Of a stretch of DNA of 64,000 nt, positions 28,813 to 37,189 are shown piece after piece. Made by a program: the position numbers and the translations under genes. The DNA lies in contig JAIENY010000004.1 in NCBI GenBank assembly GCA_019750915.1, forward strand, positions 124,001-188,000, given 5' to 3'. The number at the start of each line of letters is the position of its first letter. Positions within the stretch are counted from its first letter, which is position 1. The notes beneath the pieces were generated by a model, which was given only the letters and a program-made list of their open reading frames with translations, did no database searches and was not told where the DNA came from. The DNA comes from Xanthobacteraceae bacterium (GTDB lineage Bacteria; Pseudomonadota; Alphaproteobacteria; Rhizobiales; Xanthobacteraceae).

Positions 28813-29735
28813 GCGGCCAACACCCTTTTGATATTCTCGACGGTGACCCAGGACACGCGCGTATTGGACTCGGCGGTGACACCTGCGATGTGCGGTGTCA
28901 AAATCAAATTCGGCAGATCGACAAGAATTTGTCCTTTGCCTGCACTCAGCGGTTCCTCAACGAACACATCCAGCGCCGCGCCGCCCAGTCTCTTGGCCTT
29001 AAGCGCAGCCGCTACCGCCGCCTCGTCCACCACACCACCGCGCGCGGCGTTGATGAGAATGGCGCCCGGCTTCATCGAGGCAAGACTTGCTGCATCGATC
29101 ATGTTGCGCGTTTCGTCGGTCAGTGGAACATGCAAACTCACAACATCTGCCTGCGCCAACAGGTCTGTGAGGGCGACCTTACGAATACCTGCTTCCGCAA
29201 AGACGGCGTCTTTTGCAAAGGGGTCATAGCCGATGACCTGCATGCCCATCGCCATCGCCAGCTTGGCCGTAAGGCGGGCAATTGAGCCAAACCCTACCAG
29301 CCCCATGGTTTTCCCGGCTGTCTCCCGGCCGATCAAAGCATTGCGTGGCCACTTTCCAGCCGACACGCCCGACGACGCGCCATAAGCGCCGCGGAGCAAC
29401 AGCATCGCGGTAGCGATGACATATTCGGCAACCGAAAGATCATTGGCACCGGAAGCCGGCAACACCGCAATTCCGCGCGCGTCACAGGCCGCAACATCGA
29501 TGTTGTCGAGCCCTACTCCCAACCGGCCGATCGCGCGTAACCTCGCACCGCTCTCCAACAACGCGCCGCGAACCTGCGTACGATTGCGAACGATCAACGC
29601 CCGCGCGTCCTTGACGCGCGCCGCCAACTCGTCCGGCCTATCGACAAGGTTAGGATCGTAAAAATAGTCAAACCCACTCAAACCCTGGGTAATTGCCATT
29701 TCATCCATGAATTCGCAGATGACGATGTCGGACAC
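28809..29735 (-). CDS. slcC: (S)-sulfolactate dehydrogenase (D-2-hydroxyacid family)
   Basis: The 308-residue protein belongs to the 3-phosphoglycerate-dehydrogenase-like family. Visible features are IGRLGVGLDNIDVAACDARG, the NAD motif GLVGFGSIARLTAK, INAARGGVVDEAA and the catalytic His in LTPHIAGVT. SlcC oxidises (S)-sulfolactate to sulfopyruvate with NAD. Position between suyB and comC supports this over a general hydroxyacid role. A perfect terminator hairpin lies between suyB and this gene, so expression may depend on read-through or a separate promoter. Confidence 0.87.
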   Translation of the reverse strand: MSDIVICEFMDEMAITQGLSGFDYFYDPNLVDRPDELAARVKDARALIVRNRTQVRGALLESGARLRAIGRLGVGLDNIDVAACDARGIAVLPASGANDLSVAEYVIATAMLLLRGAYGASSGVSAGKWPRNALIGRETAGKTMGLVGFGSIARLTAKLAMAMGMQVIGYDPFAKDAVFAEAGIRKVALTDLLAQADVVSLHVPLTDETRNMIDAASLASMKPGAILINAARGGVVDEAAVAAALKAKRLGGAALDVFVEEPLSAGKGQILVDLPNLILTPHIAGVTAESNTRVSWVTVENIKRVLAA

Positions 29736-29764
29736 GTTGCATTCACTTCCAGATCAGAGCAAAC

Positions 29765-29794
29765 AAAGGGGCGGCACAAATGCCGCCCCTTTTT
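29765..29794. terminator. Strong hairpin between suyB and slcC
   Basis: A perfect 12-bp stem (AAAGGGGCGGCA with TGCCGCCCCTTT) has a four-base loop. It is followed by T runs on the right, and TTTGTTT on the left strand. It lies just after the suyB stop in the leftward direction. Confidence 0.8.
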
Positions 29795-29799
29795 CGATT

Positions 29800-31071
29800 T
29801 TATGCGCTGCGATAGAGCTTGGTCAGCGAAAACTCGCGATGACCCAGGGACTCCGCAGCGGTCAGCCGGCCATTCGCCGTGCGCACGATCATATCGATCA
29901 GCGAGTCACCCGCCTGATCGAGCGTCATGTCGCGACGGAGCACACCGGTCACATCCACGTCGATATGTTCGCCCATCGTACGCAAGGTCTTCGGGTTGCC
30001 GCTGATCTTGATAACGGGCACCACGGGATTGCCGATGACATTGCCCTGCCCTGTCGGGAACGTATGGACGACGTAACCCGCCGCCGCCATCAGCGTAACG
30101 CATTCGGCCGCGGCCGACGATGTGTCCATGTAGTAAAGTCCCGGACCCTTCGCAGGTGCCTCAGCCGGCTCAAGCGCATCGATGAATTTCGACTTGTGGC
30201 CGATCTTCTCAAGGTTGCCGAGTGCCTTCTCTTCGATACTCGACAGACCGCCGGCGATGTTGCCCTTGGTCGGCTGGGAATCGGAAAGATCGTCGGTCTT
30301 GTGCGCTTCGATGACGTCGTCCTGATATGCCTTCCACATCTTGTACCATTTATCGGCAATCTCAGGGGTAGCCGCCCGCTCCTTGCACAGATGCTCGGCG
30401 CCGGTGATCTCGGAGGTCTCACCGAAAACGCCGTAGATACCGTGCGGGATCAGCTTGTCGTACATGTTACCGACTGTCGGGCACGACGACAGGCCCGTCG
30501 TGGTGTCCGACTCACCGCATTTGGTGGAAACCCACAAATCCGAAATCGGGCACAGTTCGCGCTCTAGTTCAGTTGCCCATTGCACGAAGCGCTTGGCCTG
30601 ATAACTGGCGCGCGCGATGGTCGCGATGTCGCCAAAGGTTTCGATGCCGAAGCCCACCACTGGCTTGCCGGTCTTGGCAATGCCTTCGACGACACGGCCG
30701 GTCCAACCTTCCTCGATACCGATGACGACAACGGCAGCAACGTTTGGGTTCGAGCCGATACCGATCAGCGTGCGGAAGTGGATTTCCAAATCCTCGCCGA
30801 ACTGCAAACGACCATATGCGTGGGGGATCGCCATCGTGCCCTTGACGTTGTTGGCCACCGCTTCACATGCGGCGTTCGACAGGTCATCGAGCGGAAGAAT
30901 GACGACGTGGTTGCGGACACCAACGCGATCATTTTCGCGGCGCCAGCCCCAGAACTTGGCGTTCTTGAAATCCTTCGAAGCGCGTTTGCTTGGAAGATTC
31001 TTCGTCGTCAGCTGGTCAGTCGCGCCACCGACGAAGGGCGATTTAACTTCTACAATATTGCTTAGCGACAT
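29800..31071 (-). CDS. suyB: (R)-sulfolactate sulfo-lyase, large subunit
   Basis: The 423-residue protein belongs to the UxaA/altronate-dehydratase large-subunit family. Features are [20 protein letters not shown], the Cys-bearing [19 protein letters not shown] and [19 protein letters not shown]. SuyAB splits (R)-3-sulfolactate into pyruvate and sulfite in the cytosol and is iron dependent. The gene follows suyA by 7 bp. Altronate or galactarate dehydration is the general family reaction, but the flanking slcC, comC and sorAB make sulfolactate the better assignment. Confidence 0.9.
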   Translation of the reverse strand: MSLSNIVEVKSPFVGGATDQLTTKNLPSKRASKDFKNAKFWGWRRENDRVGVRNHVVILPLDDLSNAACEAVANNVKGTMAIPHAYGRLQFGEDLEIHFRTLIGIGSNPNVAAVVVIGIEEGWTGRVVEGIAKTGKPVVGFGIETFGDIATIARASYQAKRFVQWATELERELCPISDLWVSTKCGESDTTTGLSSCPTVGNMYDKLIPHGIYGVFGETSEITGAEHLCKERAATPEIADKWYKMWKAYQDDVIEAHKTDDLSDSQPTKGNIAGGLSSIEEKALGNLEKIGHKSKFIDALEPAEAPAKGPGLYYMDTSSAAAECVTLMAAAGYVVHTFPTGQGNVIGNPVVPVIKISGNPKTLRTMGEHIDVDVTGVLRRDMTLDQAGDSLIDMIVRTANGRLTAAESLGHREFSLTKLYRSA

Positions 31072-31078
31072 TTGACCC

Positions 31079-31399
31079 TCACCAACGCTTTGTCTTGTGA
31101 TTGTGGACGTGGACGTGACGGCCCTTCGGCCCGTCGCCGACCATCTTGCCGACGTCCTGACCGTACTTGATCACGGTGTCGCCCTTCTTGAGGTCAACCA
31201 GCGCAACCTTGTGCCCGATCGGAATGTCATCCTTGATCTCGACCTCGAAGGTGGTGTCGTTTTCAGTGACAACACCGAACGCCTTCGTTCCCGCCTTGAG
31301 ATCCTCGACAACGACGACGGCGACGTTGTCTTTCGGGCTGTGCGCGAGCACGTGGGGTATTTTTGTGGCGGCTTTCGGCGCCGCGATTGGAGCATTCAT
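31079..31399 (-). CDS. suyA: (R)-sulfolactate sulfo-lyase, small subunit
   Basis: I choose the ATG at 31399 ([20 protein letters not shown]), which has GGAG upstream; an open frame to 31465 runs through a promoter. The 106-residue product is a single SAF-fold domain with [20 protein letters not shown] and a His-rich end, [14 protein letters not shown]. It partners SuyB. An 84-bp gap before it contains a good promoter and a palindrome, so suyAB can be transcribed apart from the upstream dehydrogenase genes. Confidence 0.88.
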   Translation of the reverse strand: MNAPIAAPKAATKIPHVLAHSPKDNVAVVVVEDLKAGTKAFGVVTENDTTFEVEIKDDIPIGHKVALVDLKKGDTVIKYGQDVGKMVGDGPKGRHVHVHNHKTKRW

Positions 31400-31440
31400 C
31401 TCGTTTCTCCCGATGATGTGGACGATCGTTTGTCCTACAA

Positions 31441-31472
31441 GTCTTGTATAAGATAACAGATACAATAGTCAA
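31441..31472 (-). promoter_or_regulatory. suyA promoter with candidate SuyR operator
   Basis: On the minus strand TTGACT (31472-31467) is separated by 16 bp from TATACA (31450-31445). Overlapping the -10 is ATCTTATACAAGAC (31454-31441), a near-palindrome shared with the sorA/ABC divergent region. Next to it TACAAG-A-CTTGTA is a second palindrome. The arrangement is that of a repressible promoter. Confidence 0.55.
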
Positions 31473-31483
31473 GTGTCGACAAC

Positions 31484-33211
31484 CTACGCGGCATCCTCCT
31501 GAAGCAGGGTTTCGCCAGGCCTGACGCGGGTAAATGCCACCGGCTGTGTGCCAATCTCGATCACATCATTCTTCATCCGCACCACTGTAAAGCGGGAGGC
31601 GGCGAGGTCGGATGTGCTCGGATAGTCCTCGCGGAAATGTGCACCGCGACTGTCCACACGAGCGATGGCGGCAGCGCAAATCGCGCGACTGACCTGAACC
31701 AGGTTCTCGAGATTCAGGCGGTCCATCCAGGTGAGATTGTAGCGGCGATCGCTATCGGCGACGCCGGACCGCTGAACCTGCCTTGCCAGATCATCAAGGG
31801 CGGCTGCACCTCGCGCGAGGCCTTCGGCGCTGCGCAGAATGCCGACATCGCTCCACATAATGTCCATCAATGTTTCACGCATAGCCGCAAAATCATCGGA
31901 AGGCCGGCCGAGCGGCGAGAATGCGCGATCCAGAGATTGTTCGACCACGACCTGATCGGGGTCGGAAAACGTCTTTACGGCTTCAATTTCACGCGCCATC
32001 ACCGCACCGGCGACGCCGCCAAAGACAGTAGAATTCGCGACGCCATTGCCGCCAAGACGGTTAGCTCCGTGGACACCACCGGTATCTTCACCAGCCGCAT
32101 AAAGACGAGGCACCGCCGTCCGGCAATCGAGATCGAACACCACGCCGCCCATCATGTAATGCGCCGTCGGCACCACTTCGACCAGCCCGCCCGCCAGATC
32201 GAATCCGCAATCCGCGCAGCGTTCCACCATGCCCTTGAATGTGCGTCGCACATGATCAGGGCCAAGATGGCTCATCTTGATATGAACCCCGCCGTTCTGC
32301 GTCTCGAAGCCCTTGCGGATTTGATACATGATCGAGCGGCTGACGATGTCGCGTGTCGCGCGTTCGCCGCGCGAATCGTAATCGAACATAAAACGCTCGC
32401 CGCTCGAGTCGAGCAGCTGCCCGCCCGCGCCGCGCAAACCCTCCTCCAGCACAGTGCCCGTCATGCGCGTGCCGGTTCCAGCCAGAAGTCCGGTCGGATG
32501 TAATTGCACCATTTCAAGATCGCGCAGCGTGAGGCCCGCGCGCAGCGCCATCGCAAGGCCGTCGCACGTCTTGTCGCCGGACGGCGTGTGATATTTGTAC
32601 ATCGTCGGGCCGCCGCCGGTCGCCAGCAGAGTCGCCTTCGCACGGACCAAGATGGGCTCGCCTGTCCGCATGTCCAGCATCAAAACGCCGGCAAGGCCCG
32701 TACCATCCGCCGCCGGAATCAAATCCAGCGCGCGATGGTCTTCCATGCGCTTTACATCGCGGCGCCAGACCTGCTCAGACAGCCGGTTGATGATTTCGAT
32801 ACCTGTCAGGTCGCCCTTGTGCACGGTACGGTCGAAGGTCTGCCCCGCGAACGCCTTCTGGTGCACGCTACCGTCGGGGTTGCGATCGAAAAAACAGCCG
32901 AGTTCGTTTTCGAGTTCGCGGATGCGAACTTGTGCTTCCGTCACCAGTTTCCAGGCAAGGTCCTGATCGTTGAGCCACTTGCCGCCCTCAACCGTATCCA
33001 TGAAATGCCGCTCGACTGAGTCGCCGGGAGCCAGAGCGACATTATAGCCGCCCTGCACCATGCGCGTGCAGCCGCACTTTCCGAGCAATCCCTTCACCGC
33101 AATCGTCACGTCGAGATGCGGCGCGGTCTTTTTCGCATGCAACGCCGCGAACAGACCCGCGCCGCCTGCGCCGAGAATCAGAATATCGGTCTGGATTTCA
33201 CGCAAGCTCAC
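31484..33211 (-). CDS. Succinate-dehydrogenase/fumarate-reductase-like flavoprotein; proposed 3-sulfopropanoate dehydrogenase subunit
   Basis: The 575-residue protein has the FAD motif DILILGAGGAGLFAALHAKK and the SdhA catalytic residues: HPTG, the shuttle Arg in TRDIVSRS, TAHYMMGG and HGANRLGGNG. Two features are unusual. The loop after HPTG carries about six extra residues. The Thr that helps bind one carboxylate in SdhA (Thr254 in E. coli numbering) aligns by eye with Glu in VLEEGLRGAGG. It starts at GTG right at the fumarase-beta stop and precedes suyA. It is separated from its Fe-S and membrane partners by the fumarase genes. Substrate assignment is inference. Confidence 0.85.
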   Translation of the reverse strand: MSLREIQTDILILGAGGAGLFAALHAKKTAPHLDVTIAVKGLLGKCGCTRMVQGGYNVALAPGDSVERHFMDTVEGGKWLNDQDLAWKLVTEAQVRIRELENELGCFFDRNPDGSVHQKAFAGQTFDRTVHKGDLTGIEIINRLSEQVWRRDVKRMEDHRALDLIPAADGTGLAGVLMLDMRTGEPILVRAKATLLATGGGPTMYKYHTPSGDKTCDGLAMALRAGLTLRDLEMVQLHPTGLLAGTGTRMTGTVLEEGLRGAGGQLLDSSGERFMFDYDSRGERATRDIVSRSIMYQIRKGFETQNGGVHIKMSHLGPDHVRRTFKGMVERCADCGFDLAGGLVEVVPTAHYMMGGVVFDLDCRTAVPRLYAAGEDTGGVHGANRLGGNGVANSTVFGGVAGAVMAREIEAVKTFSDPDQVVVEQSLDRAFSPLGRPSDDFAAMRETLMDIMWSDVGILRSAEGLARGAAALDDLARQVQRSGVADSDRRYNLTWMDRLNLENLVQVSRAICAAAIARVDSRGAHFREDYPSTSDLAASRFTVVRMKNDVIEIGTQPVAFTRVRPGETLLQEDAA

Positions 33212-33820
33212 TCAGATGGCTCCGATGCTCTTGAGAACCGCCTCACGGCGGCTTTCGACGTCCCTGCGAATATCGGCGAACAGCGATCCGCCGTGTGAAT
33301 CCATGCTCACCAGCAGCGGACCGAAATGCTTGATCCGGAATTTCCAGAGACTCTCGGGATGCAAATCATCGAGATCGACATCGACGATCTGCTCGATCCA
33401 TGTGGTTTCCAATGCAGCGGCGCCGCCGACGATCGCCAGATATGCGCCGCCGAACTCGGCAAACGCCGCCAAAGTATCGGGGCCCATTCCGCCCTTGCCG
33501 ATGATGAAACGCACGCCTTCACGTTGCATCAAATCATGCGTAAAGCGTTCCATGCGCATCGAGGTTGTCGTGCCAATGCAGAACGGAGTGTATCCAACTG
33601 GCGCTTCGTTCGACGGGGGCACCCGATGGACGTTCGGCGCCGTATGAATGACCGCGTGACCGCTAAGATCAAATTTGATTTTGCGACCCCGATCGAACAT
33701 GTGGATCAGGGTGGCATCACGGATACCGAACAGCGTGTTCTCAAGCGTGACGGTATCCCCGACTTTCAGCTTGCGTGCCTGCTCTTCGGTGATCGGCATT
33801 TCCAGGACATGATGCGTCAT
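33212..33820 (-). CDS. Class I fumarase-like beta subunit
   Basis: The 202-residue protein matches the C-terminal half of class I fumarases and TtdB: LKVGDTVTLENTLFGIRDAT, MRMERFTHDLM, FIIGKGGMG and YLAIVGGAAALETTWIE. The usual GPTT(S/A) substrate motif reads IGTTTS, with Pro replaced by Thr, and the region before it (HRVPPSNEAPVG) is also atypical. It partners the alpha subunit encoded 9 bp upstream. In this operon it would hydrate 3-sulfoacrylate to 3-sulfolactate; fumarate or tartrate are the family substrates. Confidence 0.85.
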   Translation of the reverse strand: MTHHVLEMPITEEQARKLKVGDTVTLENTLFGIRDATLIHMFDRGRKIKFDLSGHAVIHTAPNVHRVPPSNEAPVGYTPFCIGTTTSMRMERFTHDLMQREGVRFIIGKGGMGPDTLAAFAEFGGAYLAIVGGAAALETTWIEQIVDVDLDDLHPESLWKFRIKHFGPLLVSMDSHGGSLFADIRRDVESRREAVLKSIGAI

Positions 33821-33829
33821 GACGATTTC

Positions 33830-34705
33830 CTATGCCGAGAACGTGATGCCGCCGGGCGTGATGGTTGCCCGTGCGCGCCGCGCTGAATGACACTGGATGT
33901 TCACCGCGACCGGATTCTGCGTGATGTGGGTTGCGGCGACCTCGACGTGAACCGCAAAGCTTGTCGAGCGACCGCCAAGTCCCTGTGGGCCGATACCAAG
34001 CTCGTTCACCGCCTTCGAGAGTTCCGCCTCGATCTTGGCGCCCTCTTCATCCGAGCATTTTGAGCCGAGCGGCCGCGTGGCCGCGATCTTTGCCAAATGC
34101 ATGCACAGATCCGATGTGCCGCCGATGCCGACACCGACAATCGTCGGCGGGCAAACCCGGCCGCCAAGATCTATGACGCGATCAATAATGAATGCCTTGA
34201 CGGCCTTGATGCCATCCGACGGCACGAGCATCTTGAGGAAGGAGCCGTTTTCCGAGCCAGACCCTTTCGGAATCATTTCGATCGAAACCGTTTCCGGCCG
34301 CTCATCAAAATCGACGTGAATAATCGGAACGCGAATTCCGCTTGATGTCTGGTTGTTCTTGCGTGTGATCGGATGCACGACGGAAGAACGCAGCGAGCAT
34401 TCCGTCGTGGCCCGTTCGCACCCGCGGCGGATCGCTGATTTCAGCTCCGCGCCATCAAACGTCACGCCGCGACCGATGATAACATTGTAGATTGGAATTC
34501 CGGTATCCTGGCAAAGAATGTTGTTGGTGCGCTCCGCGACCGCGATGTTCTCCACCATCGTATCAAGGATGGTGCGACCGGTCGTGCTGGTTTCATCCCG
34601 AACGAGCTGCTTAAAGCCTGCTTTGATATCGTCAGGCAAAACCTTGAGCGCCTGAACGTAAAGCGTTTTGCAGATTTCCTCGACTTCCTTCATATCAACC
34701 TGCAT
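33830..34705 (-). CDS. Class I fumarase-like alpha subunit
   Basis: The 291-residue protein matches the N-terminal half of class I iron-sulfur hydratases (FumA/TtdA). The three Cys for the [4Fe-4S] cluster are visible in ILCQDTGIP, RVCPPTIVGVGIGG and NIQCHSARRA. RKNNQTSSGIR is also conserved. It should bind the cluster and form a hydratase with the beta subunit. It begins 4 bp after the cytochrome b subunit gene and sits inside a dehydrogenase operon, an arrangement that couples oxidation to hydration. Confidence 0.88.
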   Translation of the reverse strand: MQVDMKEVEEICKTLYVQALKVLPDDIKAGFKQLVRDETSTTGRTILDTMVENIAVAERTNNILCQDTGIPIYNVIIGRGVTFDGAELKSAIRRGCERATTECSLRSSVVHPITRKNNQTSSGIRVPIIHVDFDERPETVSIEMIPKGSGSENGSFLKMLVPSDGIKAVKAFIIDRVIDLGGRVCPPTIVGVGIGGTSDLCMHLAKIAATRPLGSKCSDEEGAKIEAELSKAVNELGIGPQGLGGRSTSFAVHVEVAATHITQNPVAVNIQCHSARRARATITPGGITFSA

Positions 34706-34709
34706 GGCG

Positions 34710-35051
34710 TTACATCCCGTTCAGCAAGAATAATATTCCGATTGCAGCGGATGCTGCGACACAACTCGAAACAACGACAGCGCTGCGCTCGCGAACGGAA
34801 AGCCATTCAATGGCCAGCACCCGCAACCCGAGCGCCATATGAACAGCCAGCGCCGTAACCAGGCCCCATTCCGCGAGACGAACGAACGTTGAATGGGTCA
34901 AGGCCAGAAAGCTGTCGAGTGATTTCGCTCCACCCAGCGCGGTCCCCAGAGCGATGAAGTGCATCGGCAAAAAGACCGCAAGCGCGATGCCGGACAGCCG
35001 ATGCAGCATCGCAGCCAGAAATCCGGGCTTGAGATGAGAGTTACTCATCAT
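34710..35051 (-). CDS. Succinate-dehydrogenase-like cytochrome b subunit (SdhC type)
   Basis: The 113-residue membrane protein has three hydrophobic helices. The first carries HRLSGIALAVFLPMHF, with the Ser and Arg of the quinone site. The second region carries AVHMALGLRVLAIEW with the likely haem His. It anchors the dehydrogenase to the inner membrane and passes electrons to ubiquinone. The ATG overlaps the stop of the preceding subunit gene in an ATGATGA overlap. Confidence 0.82.
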   Translation of the reverse strand: MMSNSHLKPGFLAAMLHRLSGIALAVFLPMHFIALGTALGGAKSLDSFLALTHSTFVRLAEWGLVTALAVHMALGLRVLAIEWLSVRERSAVVVSSCVAASAAIGILFLLNGM

Positions 35052-35377
35052 GCGCCGTATACCGCGAATGCGGCCCTCGCTCCGAGACAGATCAAAAGCA
35101 CCGAAAACAAGGCCAGCGCGACGTCAAGCGAACGACCTCGCCAGCGAGCCCATTCGCGCAGCACCGACCGCAAGCCAATCGGCGCGTGAATGGCGGCCGC
35201 AACGACGAACACGAGATAGAAAATCAGGAAGGCACCGTTTCCGTGCGTGCGCGCAAGGATGTCGCCGGCGGTCAGGCCGCTGCGCACTGCATAAATGATC
35301 GTGACAAGATGAGCCGCCACGGCAAAAGCGAGAATGAAGGCGGTTCCTCGTTGTGCGAGATACATGATCGCACTCAT
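35048..35377 (-). CDS. Succinate-dehydrogenase-like membrane anchor (SdhD type)
   Basis: I choose the ATG at 35377 (MSAIMYLAQRGTAFILAFAV), which overlaps the sdhB-like stop as ATGA. The 109-residue product has three hydrophobic helices and the pattern VVAAAIHAPIGLRSVLREW, which resembles a haem-binding or quinone-binding helix of such anchors. With the SdhC-like subunit it forms the membrane part of the complex. Confidence 0.78.
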   Translation of the reverse strand: MSAIMYLAQRGTAFILAFAVAAHLVTIIYAVRSGLTAGDILARTHGNGAFLIFYLVFVVAAAIHAPIGLRSVLREWARWRGRSLDVALALFSVLLICLGARAAFAVYGA

Positions 35378-36117
35378 CGCCGCCTCCAAAGTCTGTTCGA
35401 TGTCGCGCGTTTGAGACCTGCGATCGAATATGTCGGCGTCAAATGCTTGGGACAGAACTCAGTGCAGCTCATATGGCTGTGGCAGGAGTGGCAGCCGGCA
35501 TCCCCGCTTACCGCTGTCAACCGCGCATCCTGCCCCCGGTCACGCACGTCATTGACGAGTGTCCAGGCCCGATTGAGTGCGGCGGGTCCGAGGTAATCTT
35601 CGTTCCACGACACCACATCGCAGGCCGAATAGCAGATTCCGCAATTGATGCATTCTATTCCCTCGTCAGCGGCCTTGCGCTCGTCGGACGCGGGGTCGAC
35701 ATGGGCAAAATCCTCTGGCGGATTTTCTCCGGGCTCGAAGTAGCCGTGAGCATCCCGCCATTTATTGAAGAACGGCTCCATATCGACCGTCAGGTCCTTC
35801 ACGATCGGCAAATTGCGCAGCGGCTCGATCTTCAGTACGCCGCCTTCCAGTTGATCCACCCGCGTGCGGCATGTCCATCGCGGGCGCTCGTTCACGACCA
35901 TCGCGCACGATCCGCACATGCCGACCCGGCAAGCGAACCTATATGACAGCGTTGCATCCTGCGTACGCTGAATTTCCGTGACAACATCCAGCACCGTTTG
36001 ATTCTGCCGGGCCGGCACCTGAAACGTCTGGAATTCCCCGTCCTGCTCACCGCGCCAGACCTGCACTGTAAGTGCAGTCCCTGACGCGGCAGTCTCTATT
36101 TTCGGATGAGCATTCAT
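35374..36117 (-). CDS. Succinate-dehydrogenase-like iron-sulfur subunit (SdhB type)
   Basis: The 247-residue protein has the [2Fe-2S] motif CRVGMCGSCAMVVNERPRWTC (residues about 63-84), the [4Fe-4S] motif CINCGICYSACD and the [3Fe-4S]-type motif CHSCHSHMSCTEFCPK. It wires electrons from the flavoprotein to the membrane subunits. It is the first of the dehydrogenase/fumarase genes and follows the ABC binding protein by only 13 bp, tying the complex to the importer. Confidence 0.9.
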   Translation of the reverse strand: MNAHPKIETAASGTALTVQVWRGEQDGEFQTFQVPARQNQTVLDVVTEIQRTQDATLSYRFACRVGMCGSCAMVVNERPRWTCRTRVDQLEGGVLKIEPLRNLPIVKDLTVDMEPFFNKWRDAHGYFEPGENPPEDFAHVDPASDERKAADEGIECINCGICYSACDVVSWNEDYLGPAALNRAWTLVNDVRDRGQDARLTAVSGDAGCHSCHSHMSCTEFCPKHLTPTYSIAGLKRATSNRLWRRR

Positions 36118-36130
36118 GACGCGTGTGCCA

Positions 36131-37135
36131 TCAGCTCCCGTTGGCCTTGTGGATGCCGTCGAAGTAGATGTCCTTCCAATCCGACGTCTTCGCCGAGACC
36201 AAACCCGCTCTGTTCATATAATCGAGATAGCTCAAAACTTTCTTGGGAGTGGTGGTCCATTCGTTGACGGGATCACGGATAATCTTCTCCGCATCTGGGA
36301 CCGATACCTTCGAATTTTCGGCCTTGACCCAGATCGCTGCCGCCTTTGCTGGATCAGCCTTGATGTCGGCCATCGCTTCCTCAAGCGCGCCAAGGAATGC
36401 CTTCATCACCTTTGGGTTTGACTCGACAAACTTCGTCGTCGCCCAAACCGAGTTGAAGGTATGAGGCCCGCCAAGCACGTCGTAACTATTCAGAACCAGA
36501 TGGGCTCGAGGATCCTTCAACTCCTGCTCTTGAAACGGCGCCGATCCGAAGTGAGCGTCGATCTCGGAATGGCCGCCGAGCATGGTTGCGAGTGCATCCG
36601 GATGCCCCATCGATACCGTCAGCGAATCCAGTTTGTGACTTTCCCCCGGACCGAAGATCTTTTCGGCAGCCATCTGCAGCGTGATGGCCTGAATTGAGGT
36701 CTTCACCGCCGGCAGCGCGATCTTATCCTTTTCGGTAAAGTCCTTGATTGTTTTGACATTGGGATTGGTGGTTACGAGGTAGAGCGGCATCGCATTCAGC
36801 GCAGCGACACCCTTCACTTTATAGTTCGTCTGGGTCTTACCCCAGATCGTGAGCATGGGCCCGACGCCTCCTCCGGCAAAATCCAGATTTCCGGACAGCA
36901 AAGCCTCGTTCATGCCAGTTCCCGCACTGAAGCGGAGCCACTCGACCTTCAGATCAATCCCTTCGGCCTTGGCGTGTTTTTCGAGGAGCTTTTCCTCCTC
37001 CATCATCGTCAGCGGCAGATAAGAAATGCCGTACTGTTTGGCGATGCGTACGGTATCGACTTCAGCGTGTGCGCTAACGCTGAATGATGTGGCAAGCCCG
37101 ATAAGTCCGGCAACCAATCCGAGATGCTTCAACAT
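36131..37135 (-). CDS. ABC importer substrate-binding protein (NMT1/TauA-SsuA type)
   Basis: The 334-residue protein has a signal peptide (residues 1 to about 24, VSAHAEVDT) and the NMT1/THI5-like fold common to sulfonate binding proteins (TauA, SsuA). Features include VRIAKQYGISYLPLTMM, FSAGTGMNEALLSGNLDFAG and ALPAVKTSIQAITLQMA. GGAGGAG precedes the ATG. It should bind a short anionic sulfonate in the periplasm. Its place directly before the dehydrogenase/fumarase genes points to the substrate of that pathway. Confidence 0.88.
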   Translation of the reverse strand: MLKHLGLVAGLIGLATSFSVSAHAEVDTVRIAKQYGISYLPLTMMEEEKLLEKHAKAEGIDLKVEWLRFSAGTGMNEALLSGNLDFAGGGVGPMLTIWGKTQTNYKVKGVAALNAMPLYLVTTNPNVKTIKDFTEKDKIALPAVKTSIQAITLQMAAEKIFGPGESHKLDSLTVSMGHPDALATMLGGHSEIDAHFGSAPFQEQELKDPRAHLVLNSYDVLGGPHTFNSVWATTKFVESNPKVMKAFLGALEEAMADIKADPAKAAAIWVKAENSKVSVPDAEKIIRDPVNEWTTTPKKVLSYLDYMNRAGLVSAKTSDWKDIYFDGIHKANGS

Positions 37136-37189
37136 TGTTTCTCCTCCTCAAGACAGCGGACATTTGTCCTTTTGTTCCGGCGATTTTTG

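Noticed and set aside
29800-31399. Altronate or galactarate dehydratase
   Set aside because: The family fits, but no sugar-acid genes are near. slcC, comC and sorAB point to sulfolactate sulfo-lyase.
31484-36117. Housekeeping succinate dehydrogenase and fumarase
   Set aside because: The order (B, D, C, fumarase alpha, fumarase beta, A), the ties to an ABC importer and suyAB, and the altered pocket residues do not fit. It cannot be fully excluded without the rest of the genome.
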